Shown here: positions 32,870 through 44,954 of the stretch, piece by piece | Layout: the number at the start of each line of letters is the position of its first letter | Position numbering within the stretch: position 1 is the stretch's first letter | The notes under the pieces: model-generated | Seen by the model: the letters and a program-made list of their open reading frames with translations, nothing else | Told to the model about the DNA's origin: nothing | Databases searched by the model: none | Assembly (NCBI GenBank): GCA_022315425.1 | Contig: JAIUPT010000042.1 | Span: 806,001-870,000 of the forward strand | Origin: Pseudevernia furfuracea | Lineage: Eukaryota > Ascomycota > Lecanoromycetes > Lecanorales > Parmeliaceae | Length of the DNA: 64,000 nt | Direction: 5' to 3' | Program-made: the position numbers and the translations under genes

Positions 32870-33943
32870 ATGACTGCTGTTGCACGCCGACTGCCTTGTG
32901 CGTTAAGGCATGCCAAAGTAGTCCCTTCAATCTCACGAGCTTTATCAACAAGCCATGCATTTAGGAAATCCTCCACCTTAGAAGACCCACCTCGCGGCAT
33001 TGAGCCCAGGACGCCTGGCCGCGAACCTCCAGCTCCTCCAGCCCAAGAAGGCGAGAATCTGCAAAAAGACACGGCCTCGGCAAGCTTTCTAGGGACGACC
33101 AAACGACTACCCGAGTTCAATCTTACAGATAGAGTGGTTCTAGTGTCAGGTGCTGCTCGTGGACTTGGCCTGACCCAAGCAGAAGCATTGCTCGAAGCTG
33201 GTGCTACAGTCTACGCCCTCGATCGGCTCCCAGAACCTTCCCCGGACTTCTACCGCGTGCAGAAAAGAGCAGCAGAGGAGTTGGGGACAACTTTTTATTA
33301 CCGGCAAATTGATGTCCGCGATGTCGACGGCTTGAACAAAATCGTTGCCAGCATCGGCGACAAGTATGGAAGGATGGATGGGCTGATCGCGGCAGCAGGA
33401 ATCCAGCAAGAAACAACAGCTCTGGACTATACAGCCAAGGACGCAAACATGATGTTTGAGATCAACATCACCGGCGTATTCATGACGGCGCAAGCTGTAG
33501 CGAAACAGATGATAAGATTTGGCAACGGAGGTAGTATCGCCATGATTGCATCTATGAGTGCACATATTGCCAACCGAGTATGCCGGTCTTTCCGGAGACT
33601 TCGCTCTCATGCACTAGGCTGACTTCTCCAGGGTCTCATCTGCCCAGCCTACAACGCATCAAAAGCCGGTGTGCTCCAATTAGCCAAGAACTTGGCCTCG
33701 GAGTGGGGCCAGTATGGCATTCGAGTCAACACCATCTCTCCTGGATACATCGTCACCGCGATGGTCGAAGAGCTTTTTCGCCTTTACCCCGAGCGACGGA
33801 CAGAATGGCCAGCGCAGAACATGCTCGGCAAGCTGAGCAAACCAGAAGACTTCAGAGGCGCCGCTGTGTTTCTCCTCAGCCCAGCAAGCCAATATATGAC
33901 AGGCGCCGACCTAAGGATAGATGGTGGACACGCAAGTTGGTAA
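32870..33943 (+). CDS. Short-chain dehydrogenase/reductase, sorbose/arabinitol-type
   Basis: Two exons (32870-33577 and 33632-33943) give 339 residues. The first 40 residues are Arg/Ser/Ala-rich (ARRLPCALRHAKVVPSISRA), consistent with a mitochondrial presequence. The Rossmann fold begins at RVVLVSGAARGLGLTQAEAL (GxxxGxG), with AAAGIQ replacing NNAG and the catalytic PAYNASKAG (Tyr near 243, Lys near 247) directly after the intron. The end IDGGHASW is usual for classical SDRs acting on polyols and ketoses such as D-arabinitol or sorbose. Substrate is inferred only. It shares an intergenic region with the amidase. Confidence 0.92.
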
Positions 33944-34000
33944 CCTCTGGGGTCGCTGGTGAATGAAAGCACCGAATCCAAAGGCGAATGGTAGATTGCA

Positions 34001-34713
34001 TCAACCATATATCCCAGCATCATCTTTGTCTACTTTTCCTATCCTGACATCTCCAACCACACCGCTCCGTCCCAGTCTCGCCACAACACCTTGTGCCAGC
34101 CCCAACCTCTTCTCAATCTCTTCTCCACCCAGCCCCCTTTCATCTCTCAGTACAAGTAGCTGCCGTATGGTAGAAACATCCAGAAAGCTTCTCCCTCCGT
34201 CGCCCCTCCCCGTTTTTGCAAATTCAACCTCGGCCTGCTGCTGGAGACGCTCTCGCGCCGTCAGCACCATCAGTGCAGGATTTTTGCTAGGGTCGGGAAA
34301 TATTTGTGGATGTGACTGGTTTGGGGAGCTTTTAGAGCCTTGGGATGGGGGAGATGGTGAGGGATTGAAGGTTGATGAATTCGAGAGAGTTGAGCTGGGT
34401 TGGACTGGACCGAGAGAACGGAGGGATCGAGCGAAATCAGGATCAGAGGCATCGAGGTTGATGGCTAATGACCGGTGTCAGTGAAGCATGGAGTAGAGTA
34501 ATGGGAAGTGAGAGCAGAGAGTCTACATTGATCACGTGTGCTGCTGGCCTGTGATTGTGGATGTGCGGTTGGACCTGGAGCTGTTGGCTGGCCCGTTGGA
34601 GGAGGGGGGGCGGAGGGAGAGTTGGACGTTGGTGGAGGTGGGACGCGCTGGGGATATTGACGTTTAGCCGCACCCGCCGCTGTTTTGGCTGCTTTGGAAG
34701 TAGACGAACCCAT
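34001..34713 (-). CDS. HTH-like small protein with N-myristoylation-type start
   Basis: Two exons, complement of 34001-34464 and 34527-34713, give 216 residues. The start MGSSTSKAAKTAAG matches an N-myristoylation signal (Gly2, Ser6). A Pro-rich linker follows, then a helical C-terminal domain: LTARERLQQQAEVEFAK, then SFLDVSTIRQLLVLRDERGL and EEIEKRLGLAQGVVARLG, which looks like a helix-turn-helix. Similar fungal proteins are annotated as HTH-domain proteins of unknown role. The combination suggests a membrane-tethered adaptor rather than a DNA-binding regulator; this is inference. Confidence 0.8.
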
Positions 34714-35461
34714 TGATGATGGCTCTGATGATCAGAGGGAGTTGAACTAAGGAGCGTTCATAGCTTGGAGGAAGATCTTGAGTTGCGGCATGAGGTCAGC
34801 CACTCCGCAGGCTTGGCGCTCTAATGCTCGCTAAGGCCGAGGGTGCGAGGGTGCCTCGGGTGCTAAGCTTCTAAGGTAGGTCAGCTCCTTCCAGGGCTTT
34901 GAGTGACTTCCGTCTTCCATTGATCAGTCAACATCATGTATTTGAATACACAACTTGCTCTCGAAAGCTCTTTGTCAGAATTTCCCAAGAGCCTACTCCT
35001 GTAATGGTAGAAATTCAAAGTTCCCAGCAATTGGCTACTTCACTGCGCAAGAAGACCCAAATCGAGCCAGGCAATACACGTCCAGGAGGAATCCTGGAGG
35101 ATCAATTGACCCGTGTAAAACTTCTCCATCTTTTCCTTACTTAGCTGTGGAGATGAGCTATTTGATTGTGTTGGATCAATCCTGCCACTTCAACGAGAGT
35201 GCTTTTATTCTCTCTCACGTAATGCTGTTTCACCGCTCTATTCCTGACATGAAACGTAAAGCGGTACAAACCTGAGGCAGCTCAGCCTCGATGCTCTCTT
35301 ACCTATATTCCCTCGTCTTGTCAGAGATATTCTGGCCCAAAATCCTCCTGCTTGACGAAGTTTTGATACTCTATGATCTCCATAAGTTGACTGGACTGAG
35401 TTGATTTCTCGCTCGTATCTATTGTTCTTCTGCTAAAATTCTCTCTTATCAACCTATCAAA
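34714..35461. other. Divergent intergenic region
   Basis: Promoters of the HTH-like gene (minus) and the 279-residue gene (plus). No coding signal beyond short frames. Confidence 0.5.
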
Positions 35462-36551
35462 ATGCCATCTGTGGATGACGGTGAGATCTAAGGCCCAACC
35501 GATCGGCCTTGACCTAACAGGTTGCATAGGATACATCCAGACGTGGCGCGAACGTCGGCCTGGTCAAGGGTACTTAGATCCGAAGGATGCGCCAGCAGAC
35601 ATATTCGTTGAGCGTGAGAAGAGACAAGTTCACCGTAGCCCTGGCATTTTCCGCGAGCAACGAATTGTAGAGCTCGACAATTCACCAAGACAGCATCGAG
35701 ATCTATCTCCGAGCCAGCCTCGTCGTTCAAGCAGATCTGCCAACCCGCAACGTCGTGAAATGGTGCTCGCCCGAAAGGGTATGCTTGGCTTCCACGATTT
35801 GATCTATGCCTCTATCTGACTCCTCCAGGTCGCCGTAGGGATAAATCTTCTGATTCTGACACTGACTATGACACCGATGGCTCGAGTCCGCGTCGGATCC
35901 GCAGCCGCAGACATTACAACAAAGATCTCCCAGTAGCCCCTGCTGGTCCCATCTACGCCAACCCTCTCAACCGCTCTCGCTCTATGGAAGCCCCAAGACC
36001 ACGCTCTCAAGGCCCTCCTCGCCCTCCCGGACGTCGCGGACATTACCACAGCGACAGTGACTCCTCTTCAGACGAGAACGGCGAAAAGAAAGCGCAGCCA
36101 AAGCCAGCCCCCAAGCAAATCCTTTACACAGGTCTCGCCTGCGTCGCCACCCTCGCCGCCGCAAACAACATCTATCAATCCGCCAAAGCGCACCACACAC
36201 GCCAGAAGGAGCTCGAGGAGGGTGAAATTACCAGTGCAGAAGCGCAGAAACTGAAGATGCAAGCTAGGAAGATGGATTTGATTAGTTTGGGGGTGGCGGC
36301 TGTGGGGGCGTATAATGTTAGGAATGGGTGGAAGAGGGCGGAGGGGCATGTAAGCACCCTTTCCGAGTTATACCTTCACCTTTTATATCCTTTTCCGAGT
36401 CTCAAGACATGTCCGAGCTCAGACCAAGAAATGTGCCCCGCTCCTGCAACATGTCTCCAAACTCAAGGATTTGTCTTCAATGAGAAATACTTACTCTGAA
36501 ATGGTGTAGTGGAAGGCACATAAGGAATCGCAGGCTGAAGGGAGGAGGTAG
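35462..36551 (+). CDS. Arg/acidic-rich protein with a hydrophobic C-terminal part
   Basis: Four exons, 35462-35480, 35521-35778, 35829-36349 and 36510-36551, give 279 residues in frame. The first 170 residues are charged and disordered (SDSDTDYDTDGSSPRRIRSR, HYHSDSDSSSDENGEKK). Then come two hydrophobic stretches, ILYTGLACVATLAAANNIY and LISLGVAAVGAYNVRNGW, separated by a Glu/Lys helix, and a charged tail. This looks like a membrane-associated protein of a fungus-specific family; no function assigned. The first coding exon is 19 nt. The last intron is 160 nt and belongs to the hairpin-intron group. Confidence 0.8.
36350..36509 (+). other. Candidate introner-like element (last intron of the 35.5 kb gene)
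   Basis: A 160-nt GT-AG intron. Near the 5' end is TTTCCGAGTTA and near the 3' end TTACTCTGAAA, partial complements. Internally, GAGTCTCAAGACATGTCCGA opposes ACATGTCTCCAAACTCAAGG. The same GAG-CAAGACATGTC words occur in the phospholipase B introns. Confidence 0.55.
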
Positions 36552-36951
36552 CGCTGGTGCAAGAGCGCAGAGGGTGTTGATTACGACGCTTTTGGGATAG
36601 GCGATCTTCTCATGTGCCACGAGTCAAGTCAGTTTTGTTACGAAAGACGTATCAAGTCATGGCCGGATGGAAAATGTTCGATAACGGAGCGCTTGCAGGC
36701 AAGCCACCGTGACAAATTTAGAGGATTATCACACTAGCACAGAAGATGCCTGCACAGTAATTCCATCAACCTGAAAATCTCCTTTGCGGGCTTGCCGTAT
36801 TTGTGTTGTCGGCGTTGTACAGGTATCACAACTAGGTGGCGAATGCCTCACGAACCGATGATTTTCTTCCGTCAAACTTGATACATGGTAGTGTACAAAT
36901 CAAGCCAGGCGCTCCTCAGGCTCTTTCCCCCAGTGGCTGGCCAAATCTATC
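36552..36951. other. Convergent 3' intergenic space
   Basis: Between the stops of the 279-residue gene and Swp1. Nothing seen. Confidence 0.5.
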
Positions 36952-37984
36952 TCACCGCAGGCCGGCAATTCTCCGTCCTTGTACCTCGCGCAATGCCCTG
37001 CTTCCGCTGAGAAAGGTTACCAATCCTATTCCAAAGGCTGGTGGTAGTGTCTGGAATAGGTTCCAAGACGTGTAGTACATGAAGAACACGCCCTCCATAG
37101 CCAAGATCGAGCAGAAGAATAAAGCATGTGGAATTGGAGAGCTACTGAAAGCTTTAGAGAAATGGTTGAGGTTTGCGCCGAGTGAGATCCACTGTGCGAG
37201 ACCTCATCAGTATGAATTACAGTCCTAGCAATGATTGAACTTACAGCACCCAGCAAGACGGGGAGAGCAGCTATCACAGCTGCAGCAAACACCAACGTTA
37301 TGATCTTTGGAGGGCTCTTTGGATCTGATTTGAATATATGGTGGATCTCTGGAAGTTTTCCATAGCGTAATGGCTTCTCCGAGGCCGCTAAGGGAGAGCC
37401 AGAGTCGAGCTCGATGGCAAGATCGAAGGCTTTGCCGTTGTAGGGTTTCGTAGAGCCAAATGATGCTATGACTAAAGATGCATCGAGAGGTCCAGTCGAA
37501 GATAGTAATTGGGTCGGGAGGTCTTTCTGGGTCTATAGCAGCCTGTCAATGGCTGAAGGCTGCATGGACGATTGGGAGACATACGAGCTCGATCTTGCCC
37601 TTCCCATTCTCTTTCACCTGAAATGCGAATGATGTATCTAATTTGCTCTTGGGATCTTTCACAAGAAGGAATGCTTGATGCGGCCTTTTGGCTTTGTTGT
37701 CCTCTTTGGTTGTCAGGAGGATCTTGAGGGTGTCCGAAGCTCCTAGTGGGACAGGCTTCAACAAAGCTTTGTTGTCTCCGATGCTGGGTACAGTGATCAG
37801 TCCAATTGTCCAATGAAGCTTGCGGAGAAAAGAATCCATACTTTTCCTTGAAACCTCCCCCTACACCAGCTCCCTTCTTGTTCACGGACACCGTGGCATC
37901 CTCAAACCCCCATGTAGCTGCGACACCGAGAGAAACAGTACATAAGAGCAGAAGAAAAGACAGTAGTTGACTTGGTAGTCGCAT
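36952..37984 (-). CDS. swp1: Oligosaccharyltransferase subunit Swp1 / ribophorin II
   Basis: Four exons, complement of 36952-37191, 37245-37532, 37585-37783 and 37842-37984, give 289 residues. A signal peptide (MRLPSQLLSFLLLLCTVSLG) is followed by a lumenal beta-rich domain (ALLKPVPLGASDTLKILLTT, KRPHQAFLLVKDP, GKLPEIHHIFKSDPKSPP) and three C-terminal membrane segments (ITLVFAAAVIAALPVLLGAW, PHALFFCSILAMEGVFFMYY, GIGLVTFLSGSRAL). This is the ER oligosaccharyltransferase subunit that supports transfer of the dolichol-linked glycan to Asn. Intron positions are all phase-compatible. Family recognition is firm from GKLPEIHHIF and the three-TM tail. Confidence 0.93.
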
Positions 37985-38655
37985 GATGTGCTGTGTAATT
38001 TGTTGTATGTAGGATACAGACCTGGAACTTGGAAGGACAAAGCTGTCAATTCCAATTGCAAATCTGCCACGGCTCGACGGAGCCAACGGGTAAACTTCGG
38101 GCTCTTCGTACCTATCGAGCTACCCTCTTGTGTCCATTAGAGTGTTTATTCCCCTCGGAAAGTGCTTGATATACCAAAACAGCCTGAATTGTCTCTTTTC
38201 TGGTGATACCATAAGGTTTCGGTCCCATAAATCAAGTTGTTAAGACAAAGTAGAGCTACCAATAACCCAATGAAGCATAGAAAGGTTTGGGGAGGACAAG
38301 CCGGAGCTAAAATCCTAAGCGAGGCCCTTTCTTCTGTCAAAAGCACTCCGTCGTAACAATGTCTCTTTCACCCTCAAAGACCTACCTCCACAATACTTCT
38401 TTAAATGCGCCAGCCCTTCAAGCCGATTCCCGGCCCATAGGCGACCCTTCAGCAGCTTTCCTAAACTTAATTCTAACATCAAAACAGATCAGTCTCAATT
38501 CGCAGAAGCCCTAAGTCTCGGTAAGTATGAGCTTCAACTCAGTCCACGAATAATCTGCCCACTCTCCACACAACTTAAATGACACAGGTCTGACTGATGT
38601 CTATCTTCAATTAGCGAGGATATGTGACCTATCACAAGCTGAAGACGTCAGAACC

Positions 38656-41600
38656 ATGGCGCCCCGACCGAAAACATATGGGACTCGGAGGTCCTATGCC
38701 AAGCCAGCTGGTGAACTGGTTAATGGGACTACAGCGGACGAGCCCAAGCCTAGATTCAGAAGGGTGGATGTAGTGTCTGAGAGTAGAAGGAGTGGTAAAG
38801 TGAAGATTCCAGGAACAGTACGAATAGAAGAAAGGGAGGACATACCGTCGCAGAATCTGGGGGAGGAAGATGGGCCGGCTTCTAGCACATCAGCTGGAGA
38901 GGGTGTCCTTCTATCACATACACCGAATTTCGAAGACACGTCTACGACTGTATCACCGATATCAGGGCCTCCGCAAAATAGAAGGATGTCGGCTCAAGAC
39001 ATGTTGCCCCTAGACGCATCAACAAAGGAGCGTCGTTCAAGTCGCAAGAGCACCAGAAGATCGGGTAATGGATCAGCAACATCAGAGGACCAGAGCCTTA
39101 TAACCAAGACGGGCCTTGAATCCATCCCAATAGACCATACTTCTCTTTCGCATGACAAAGCATTTTTTCGCCCAAATGGCTTTACCCAGGAGCAACAGTC
39201 TTGTAACATTGACTTGAAAGATACACCAAGCGATCTAAATAATCTAGCCATTTGGGTCGCGCAATTAATCAGGAAATATTCAGACAAGACCCCTCTGTCA
39301 GCGATATCTGAGCCGAGGCAGGAAGATATTACTTCACAACCTGGACAGAATATTGAGACACGTGATGCGTTAGACAATGTAGAAGGTGTTCCCATGACAA
39401 GAGGCAAGGAAAGGAAGAGATTGCAACAATTGAAACGGATTGAGCCTGTCAATGGTATGAGCCTATGTCTCTCTTATTTTTAGATTGCTCCTCAAGCACA
39501 GGTGGCCTATAGCACCCAATATTCGATGGGTGTAGTGCTAACATATTATCATTCGCTGTAGACTTGAATGGCAAATTTGTTGATAGGGTGGGAGAATCAT
39601 TGCGGCTAAGAGATGAAGCACTTATAGAGAGACGCCTAAAAAATAACTTGAACGACAAACTCAAACAGAAACTGTTTGGATCGACAGCTGCGACAGATAT
39701 GTCAACGAATGTTATTGAGCGGAATGCTTGCGGAAAGCTTCTGTTTAATGCCCTGGTTGATACCGGCAACTCGGCAAACCACAACTCTGCTGCAGTCTTG
39801 AAGTTGGCTCTTGAGGAAAGAAAAAATGACCATCCATTTTTTTCTGCTTTGACAACTCTTGCATCATCATCAGAAATCATGGCTCTCATCAACTTAATGT
39901 TCAGCAAAGATAACGCCCCTCAGTGGGGAGCCTCAAATGCTGATGAGTCTCGTCCATCAACCGGAGTGGAAACCTCTGGGGAAACCTCTGGAGCTACAAC
40001 TATCACCGAAACATCTGGTCTCACAAGTCGTGCAGGCACTTCTATATCTGACGCAGAAGGGTTGATCAAGGCCACAAATAGGGACATAGCTACAGGCAAC
40101 AAAAATCCTGGTATGTTGATTGTATCGTTTCCTTGCTCCCTAGACTAACGTGTCTCATCTAGAGGAACAAAAGAAATCACGAGAAATCATCCAAGCGCTT
40201 GAAGCCGCAACAACGGTTTTACTTCAAATCCAACAAGGTGAAGCCGCCACTGGCTATATTACACCCTATGCCAGCGGCAGCATGATTTCAAATCCCACTG
40301 GCCAGCTCCACATGAATTCACATGGAACTGCCGTATATGGTCCTCCATATCCTAATCATTCAACCTATGGAATGGCCTACGGTCCTCCTGTGGGTGCGAA
40401 TCTCAACAATTACACGTCGCCTTACGTCAATCCTTTAGCTGCACATCCGGGTAGTTATGCCTCCCCCTACTCCAATCCTGTGAAACAGCCTCCTGCAAGT
40501 TATGCCTCACCATACGCCAATCCTCTAGTTCCCGATCAAGCCAGTGGACCTGGTCTTGTCGGTAGCGGTCACAATCAAGCCAATAAGCATGGCGGGCATG
40601 AAATACATCAAAACGACACAGAAGCTCTTACAACACACCAGGATGCCATCGAAGCTGTGATCCAAGCCAAGAAAGGGAATGACGAAACTGTTGGCCGAGA
40701 TATCAGCGATGGAGAGAAGGATGCAAGTAGGGAAGCTCATGACCAAGGCGTCAACAATGAGAAAGAGGGGACAAGCAAAGCAGGCGATGAAGCTACCGGC
40801 CGAGCCGTCAGCAATGAGAAGGAGGAGGCGAGTAATGTTGTTGACTTGGACGAAACCGGTCTCGATGATGCCAACAAGCAGGACAGCAGCAGTAAAGTGG
40901 ATGAGCCAGACAGCAACGATGACTTGACAGGCGATGACTTGGTTACAGCAAAGACTGACAATCAAAGTATCGCTCCTCCAGCTAAGAACCATAAACTCTT
41001 TACAGGTGAACGCCTTGGGGATTTTACCTCTAGGGAGAACATTGATTGGTTACTTACGGTGGGCAATGGTGGCAAGATTCCAACACCAAGAAAGAAGACA
41101 AGATACTCCAGAAACTCATCGTTTCAAGCAGACGTCAAAGTCCAGACGGAAGTCAGCAGGATCATCAACCAAATTATGCTCTGCAAGGATTGGCGCGGTT
41201 ACGCTGGTGCGACTCCCAAGCAGCTCTTCTATGCATCAGCAGAGGGGCAGCGACTGGCAGTGGAGTTGAAGCGTCTAATGGCTATTGCGGAGCCTATGGT
41301 CAACACGATCGTACCATCGGCAGAAAGCCAAGCTAGACTGAGGTTCTATCAACAGCTTGAGAGCCGTGCAATCAAGGAGAAGCGAGATTGTGAGATTCAA
41401 GAAGGCATGAACCGGTATTACGGGGCTCCTGTTCAGATGCAACAATGGGTCCCCCCTCCTGTTGAATCTTCTGTCGTTCAGTTCCCTGACCCTCCAGCAC
41501 TACCTTCTAATGTGCCAATGGAGGGACCAGTTGTCCGACGTGGCAACGTCATAGCAGCACCACCGGGCGGAAGAAACATCGAGGAGGAGAAAAAAGCTGA

Positions 41601-41685
41601 AACGTATGGCTATCCACCCTTGCCAGGGTCACGACCAGGGGATTCTCAACCAGGACAGAAGAGGAAGAGGGCGGCACGACACTGA
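38656..41685 (+). CDS. Large repeat-bearing nuclear-type protein, unrecognised
   Basis: Three exons, 38656-39454, 39562-40110 and 40163-41685, give 956 residues. The protein is mostly disordered and charged. Features: an N-terminal basic part (KTYGTRRSYAKP, then KERRSSRKSTRRS), a Thr/Ser-Gly stretch (TSGETSGATTITETSG), three repeats of [NS]Y[TA]SPY[VSA]NP near the middle, acidic near-repeats (GRDISDGEKDASRE and GRAVSNEKEEASN), a folded-looking block (EVSRIINQIMLCKDWRGYAG, RLAVELKRLMAIAEPMVNTI) and a C-terminal KRKR motif. Nuclear location is plausible. The true N-terminus may lie further upstream: an exon ending near 38520 joins in frame (SLGLTDVYLQLARICDLSQA), but no in-frame ATG was found there. 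Confidence 0.75.
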
Positions 41686-42431
41686 TTTTTCCGGCGATTG
41701 CGAGGGTAATGTGACGAAGCATAGCGAGGTGTATCTGGCGCATTTACATGCATTCAAGAGGTTTCCTGCGACAAGATACCCAATGCATGGACAGGATTCT
41801 ACAACTACAGCGTTCCAACCTACCGCATAGCGAGGGAGGCGTTCCACTTCTTGGCCCCCATTTCAGGGTGCTGCGTTCATTCTGTTGGAGAGGTTTTACG
41901 GGCTGAATTTCAAAAAAAAACCCCATCGCAGCAAGGGGAGCTCCCTCCCCTTCTGTACACTTAAAACCCGGGTGCATACTTGTGTCATAGATAAATAGTG
42001 CTCATTCAGACGGGTCTCTGACCATCATCGTCCCCCAAACGGGGACATATCCAAATAGAACTTGACACATCAGACCACGGTATTCGGCTAATTATCCCAC
42101 CAGAGGCCAAAGGCCAGACACCAGCAGGTGACGAAACGTAATCAGCTATTTATTCCAAGAAGGCAGTGCAACAGAACTTCGGATTGAATCCGGAGGGGAA
42201 ATCCATACAATCTCCGACCCAGGCTTACTCCACAACCCCCCCCCAAATAGCCCTCACACTCCACGCCAGCCTCAACGTCACATCGAACACCCACCCATTG
42301 TCATGCCTGAACGTTCACACTCCCCAGCCCCGTGTACCCTGCCTCTCCTCGCCATCCCTTGCATATAAGCCGCAAACCAATACACACCACTCCAATCCAG
42401 ACCACACGAGTGAGCGCTATCTACCACGAGG
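41686..42431. other. Intergenic
   Basis: Between the 956-residue gene and a decayed minus-strand segment. No gene signal seen. Confidence 0.45.
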
Positions 42432-42820
42432 AAGTCACGCACCAAGGCCCCCATCAGCTACGTCGACGCCAACGGCCAGTGGGGCGGCATTGGCGAGCAT
42501 CCGAGCCGCTGCGTGGGCCACAACTTGGCCGTAGAATGTGTTTAGGATTTCCGCGCCGTGCTGGACCGGCATGAGCATTTAGCCGGTCATGACGGTGAAG
42601 GTCCAGCCACCGGGCCAGATATAGACTGTGGGTGGTGACGTGCGAAGGCGAAGAGGAAGAGGGAGGGGCCTACGGAGGTAGAAGTGTTGGGGTTGTAGTC
42701 ATCGGGGTAGAGCATTGCGCGTGGTGCAGTTTCTAGGTTTGCAGCCGCCCGCCAGTTGGCGACAGTGAAGAGGAGAATCGCTGGTATTAAGAACAGGTAC
42801 AAGGGATCTTGGATACTCAT
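42432..42820 (-). pseudogene. Possible decayed gene fragment, unrecognised
   Basis: From the ATG at 42820 a 77-codon frame starts with a hydrophobic segment (YLFLIPAILLFTVANW). After a frame change the strand reads VYIWPGGWTFTVMTG, one stop, then MLMPVQHGAEILNTFYGQVV then AHAAARMLANAAPL, which looks coding. One stop and one shift in 390 nt suggest a remnant. No family named. Confidence 0.3.
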
Positions 42821-43650
42821 AATCTTCGGTCAGAGTCATCCGGGTCCTTGAGGACCTCGAATGAGTGTTCTGTGCCATCCCGTACTCTATTCGAAGACCT
42901 CATGTAACCAGTGCAGGGTCCACGGTTGCGCTTGAGGGCAAAGCCATTGGCGATTCCAATTTCCAATGCCCTGGTGCCAAAAGGACTGCTTTGGCGATTG
43001 CAAAGAGCCCAGCATAAGGGGATGGCAAAATCTCCATGCGCAGGCAGAAGCGCATGCTTGAGGACTGGGCGTGAGAGAACTTTAAAAACTACCAGTCACT
43101 AGCGCTTGAGGTCGACTCTCCACTCATAAGGTAAACATAAGAGAATGTAGCAAGAATCATGCATAGAGGGCAAGAATTCTAAATTAAACTATCAAAGTCC
43201 TACAGTTCAGGCGCGTTGCCAGAAAAGAGTGACAATTGCAACGGACTTGCCCTCAATGATCGTAATTCAACTGGGAGAGAGGATGGAAAGAGCCAACTTG
43301 TTCTGGTCGATGTCCACAAACATGTGCGAAAACGAAAGCTGTCTCCTGATAGAAGTTGGAGAATTTGAAGCTTTCTTCATGCATGACTCCCGCTAAGTTC
43401 TCTTACAGCGAGTGATTTTGGCCAAGTAACAATTGGCAGGCGCGGTGCGCTACAAAGTGGCAACCGTGAGGGTGTAGTGCCCATGAGATCGCGAATCCTG
43501 GCTGATAGGAGTGTCCATTTCAAATATCGTTTGCTACTCCGCCTTCTATTCTCGCCTTGTTTTCGAAATCGTGCCCACGATCATACAGGAACTGGAAGGA
43601 GACCAAGGATGAAGACAGTGATATCTGCTTGCATCCTGCAGCTGGATGGC
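42821..43650. other. Intergenic
   Basis: No supported gene; short frames only. Confidence 0.45.
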
Positions 43651-44535
43651 TCAGGCGGTCGACCGGTGCTGTTGACTATTGGCTATGATAGAATTTGCAG
43701 CAATTTGACATCGTGTGGACAGCTGGTGCTCCTTCGCTGCGCCACAAATAGTCACTCGAGCTTTGGGAGCACTCTGAACGGCCTGCTTGACTAGGGCACC
43801 GAGTAAGTCGAATTCCTTTTGGTCAACATCACGGCCATAGACCATGCCTGGGATAATTCCTGCATTCTCAAACCAGCCATTATAAGCGGGAAAAACTCGG
43901 AAGTGCAGGTGTTGCAAGCTAGACGGCAGACGTGCCATGGAGCCCAACCATACTCCCGTAAAGGTGGTCAGGCAAACGGACAATCCGATTGCAATAGAAC
44001 GAAGCCGGCTCAATTGGTAGTCCGTCAATTGATTGACAAATGCATCCAAGCTCTCGGGACGGTTGAACCGAAATGTGCGCAAAGACAGGAAGACGTCTTC
44101 AAATTCGGCCCTGACGGATGAAGATACCAATCGAAGTCCTTTGGTACTGCCTTGATGAAATCGGCGTTTGCCAAAGCCGAAGTAGTAAGCGGATAAATTT
44201 GTTGGTGCGCCATGCAAATGTTCGTATTCCCAGAGCCCATCAGCGCTCAAGGTATCATCACATTGGAGCACAATCTCCCAAATGCGGCGCCGGATTTCAG
44301 GGGGAAGGTAGCTGAGAGTCCCGAGCGTTGGATCGATCTTCAGAGCTTTGTCTAACCACACCCATCTTTCAACTGTACGCTGGAGCACTTCCTCTGTCCT
44401 ATGGCGTTGGACGTAATACGGGTCAAATGGGAGAGTTGAGACGATAGCTGGATCTCTGATGGAAATGTGCGCGGGTGGAGGTAGGGTATAGCTGTCAGTC
44501 GGTTTGAACCAGCTTGATCGATGTATGATAGACAT
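43651..44535 (-). CDS. 2EXR/F-box-like domain protein
   Basis: An intronless frame of 294 residues. Near residue 75 it has the LSYLPPEIRRRIWEIVL motif typical of fungal F-box-like or 2EXR proteins, followed by LRLVSSSVRAEFEDVFLSLR and FVNQLTDYQLSRLRSIAIGL, which match the helical and strand blocks of this expanded family. Role unknown; some members may be substrate receptors. No signal peptide. Start is the first ATG. Confidence 0.75.
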   Translation of the reverse strand: MSIIHRSSWFKPTDSYTLPPPAHISIRDPAIVSTLPFDPYYVQRHRTEEVLQRTVERWVWLDKALKIDPTLGTLSYLPPEIRRRIWEIVLQCDDTLSADGLWEYEHLHGAPTNLSAYYFGFGKRRFHQGSTKGLRLVSSSVRAEFEDVFLSLRTFRFNRPESLDAFVNQLTDYQLSRLRSIAIGLSVCLTTFTGVWLGSMARLPSSLQHLHFRVFPAYNGWFENAGIIPGMVYGRDVDQKEFDLLGALVKQAVQSAPKARVTICGAAKEHQLSTRCQIAANSIIANSQQHRSTA

Positions 44536-44954
44536 GCCGGATAGAATTCGAACAGTTTAGGACTTTGCTGATTTTCCATCCAACTAAACAAGTCGATGCT
44601 AGATAGAGAGGGAAAGCCCTCGGTGTTCTGAAGAATACAGAGAACGGCTCAGTCTCATCACAAGATATTTGGTATGATGAGGAGATTGAGAGTCGGGTCG
44701 TAGCCTTACGGTTACTTCCTTCCCAAAACAGGACAGCGAGGTTGCTAAGGTGACCTTGGTCCGAGGAGCATGAGAAAGATTAGTATTTGGCCGGGGCAAA
44801 AAAATTCGATACCAGCATGATAGACTGACTACTCGTAGCTCAATCAATAATGCCTGTGGGCTAGTGAAGATCACAGAGACGAGTAAGAAGGTGTTAACGC
44901 CATTGGCCGCACCGAGAACTAGTCCAGCCTTATGAGGCGACCAATAAGGTAGGC

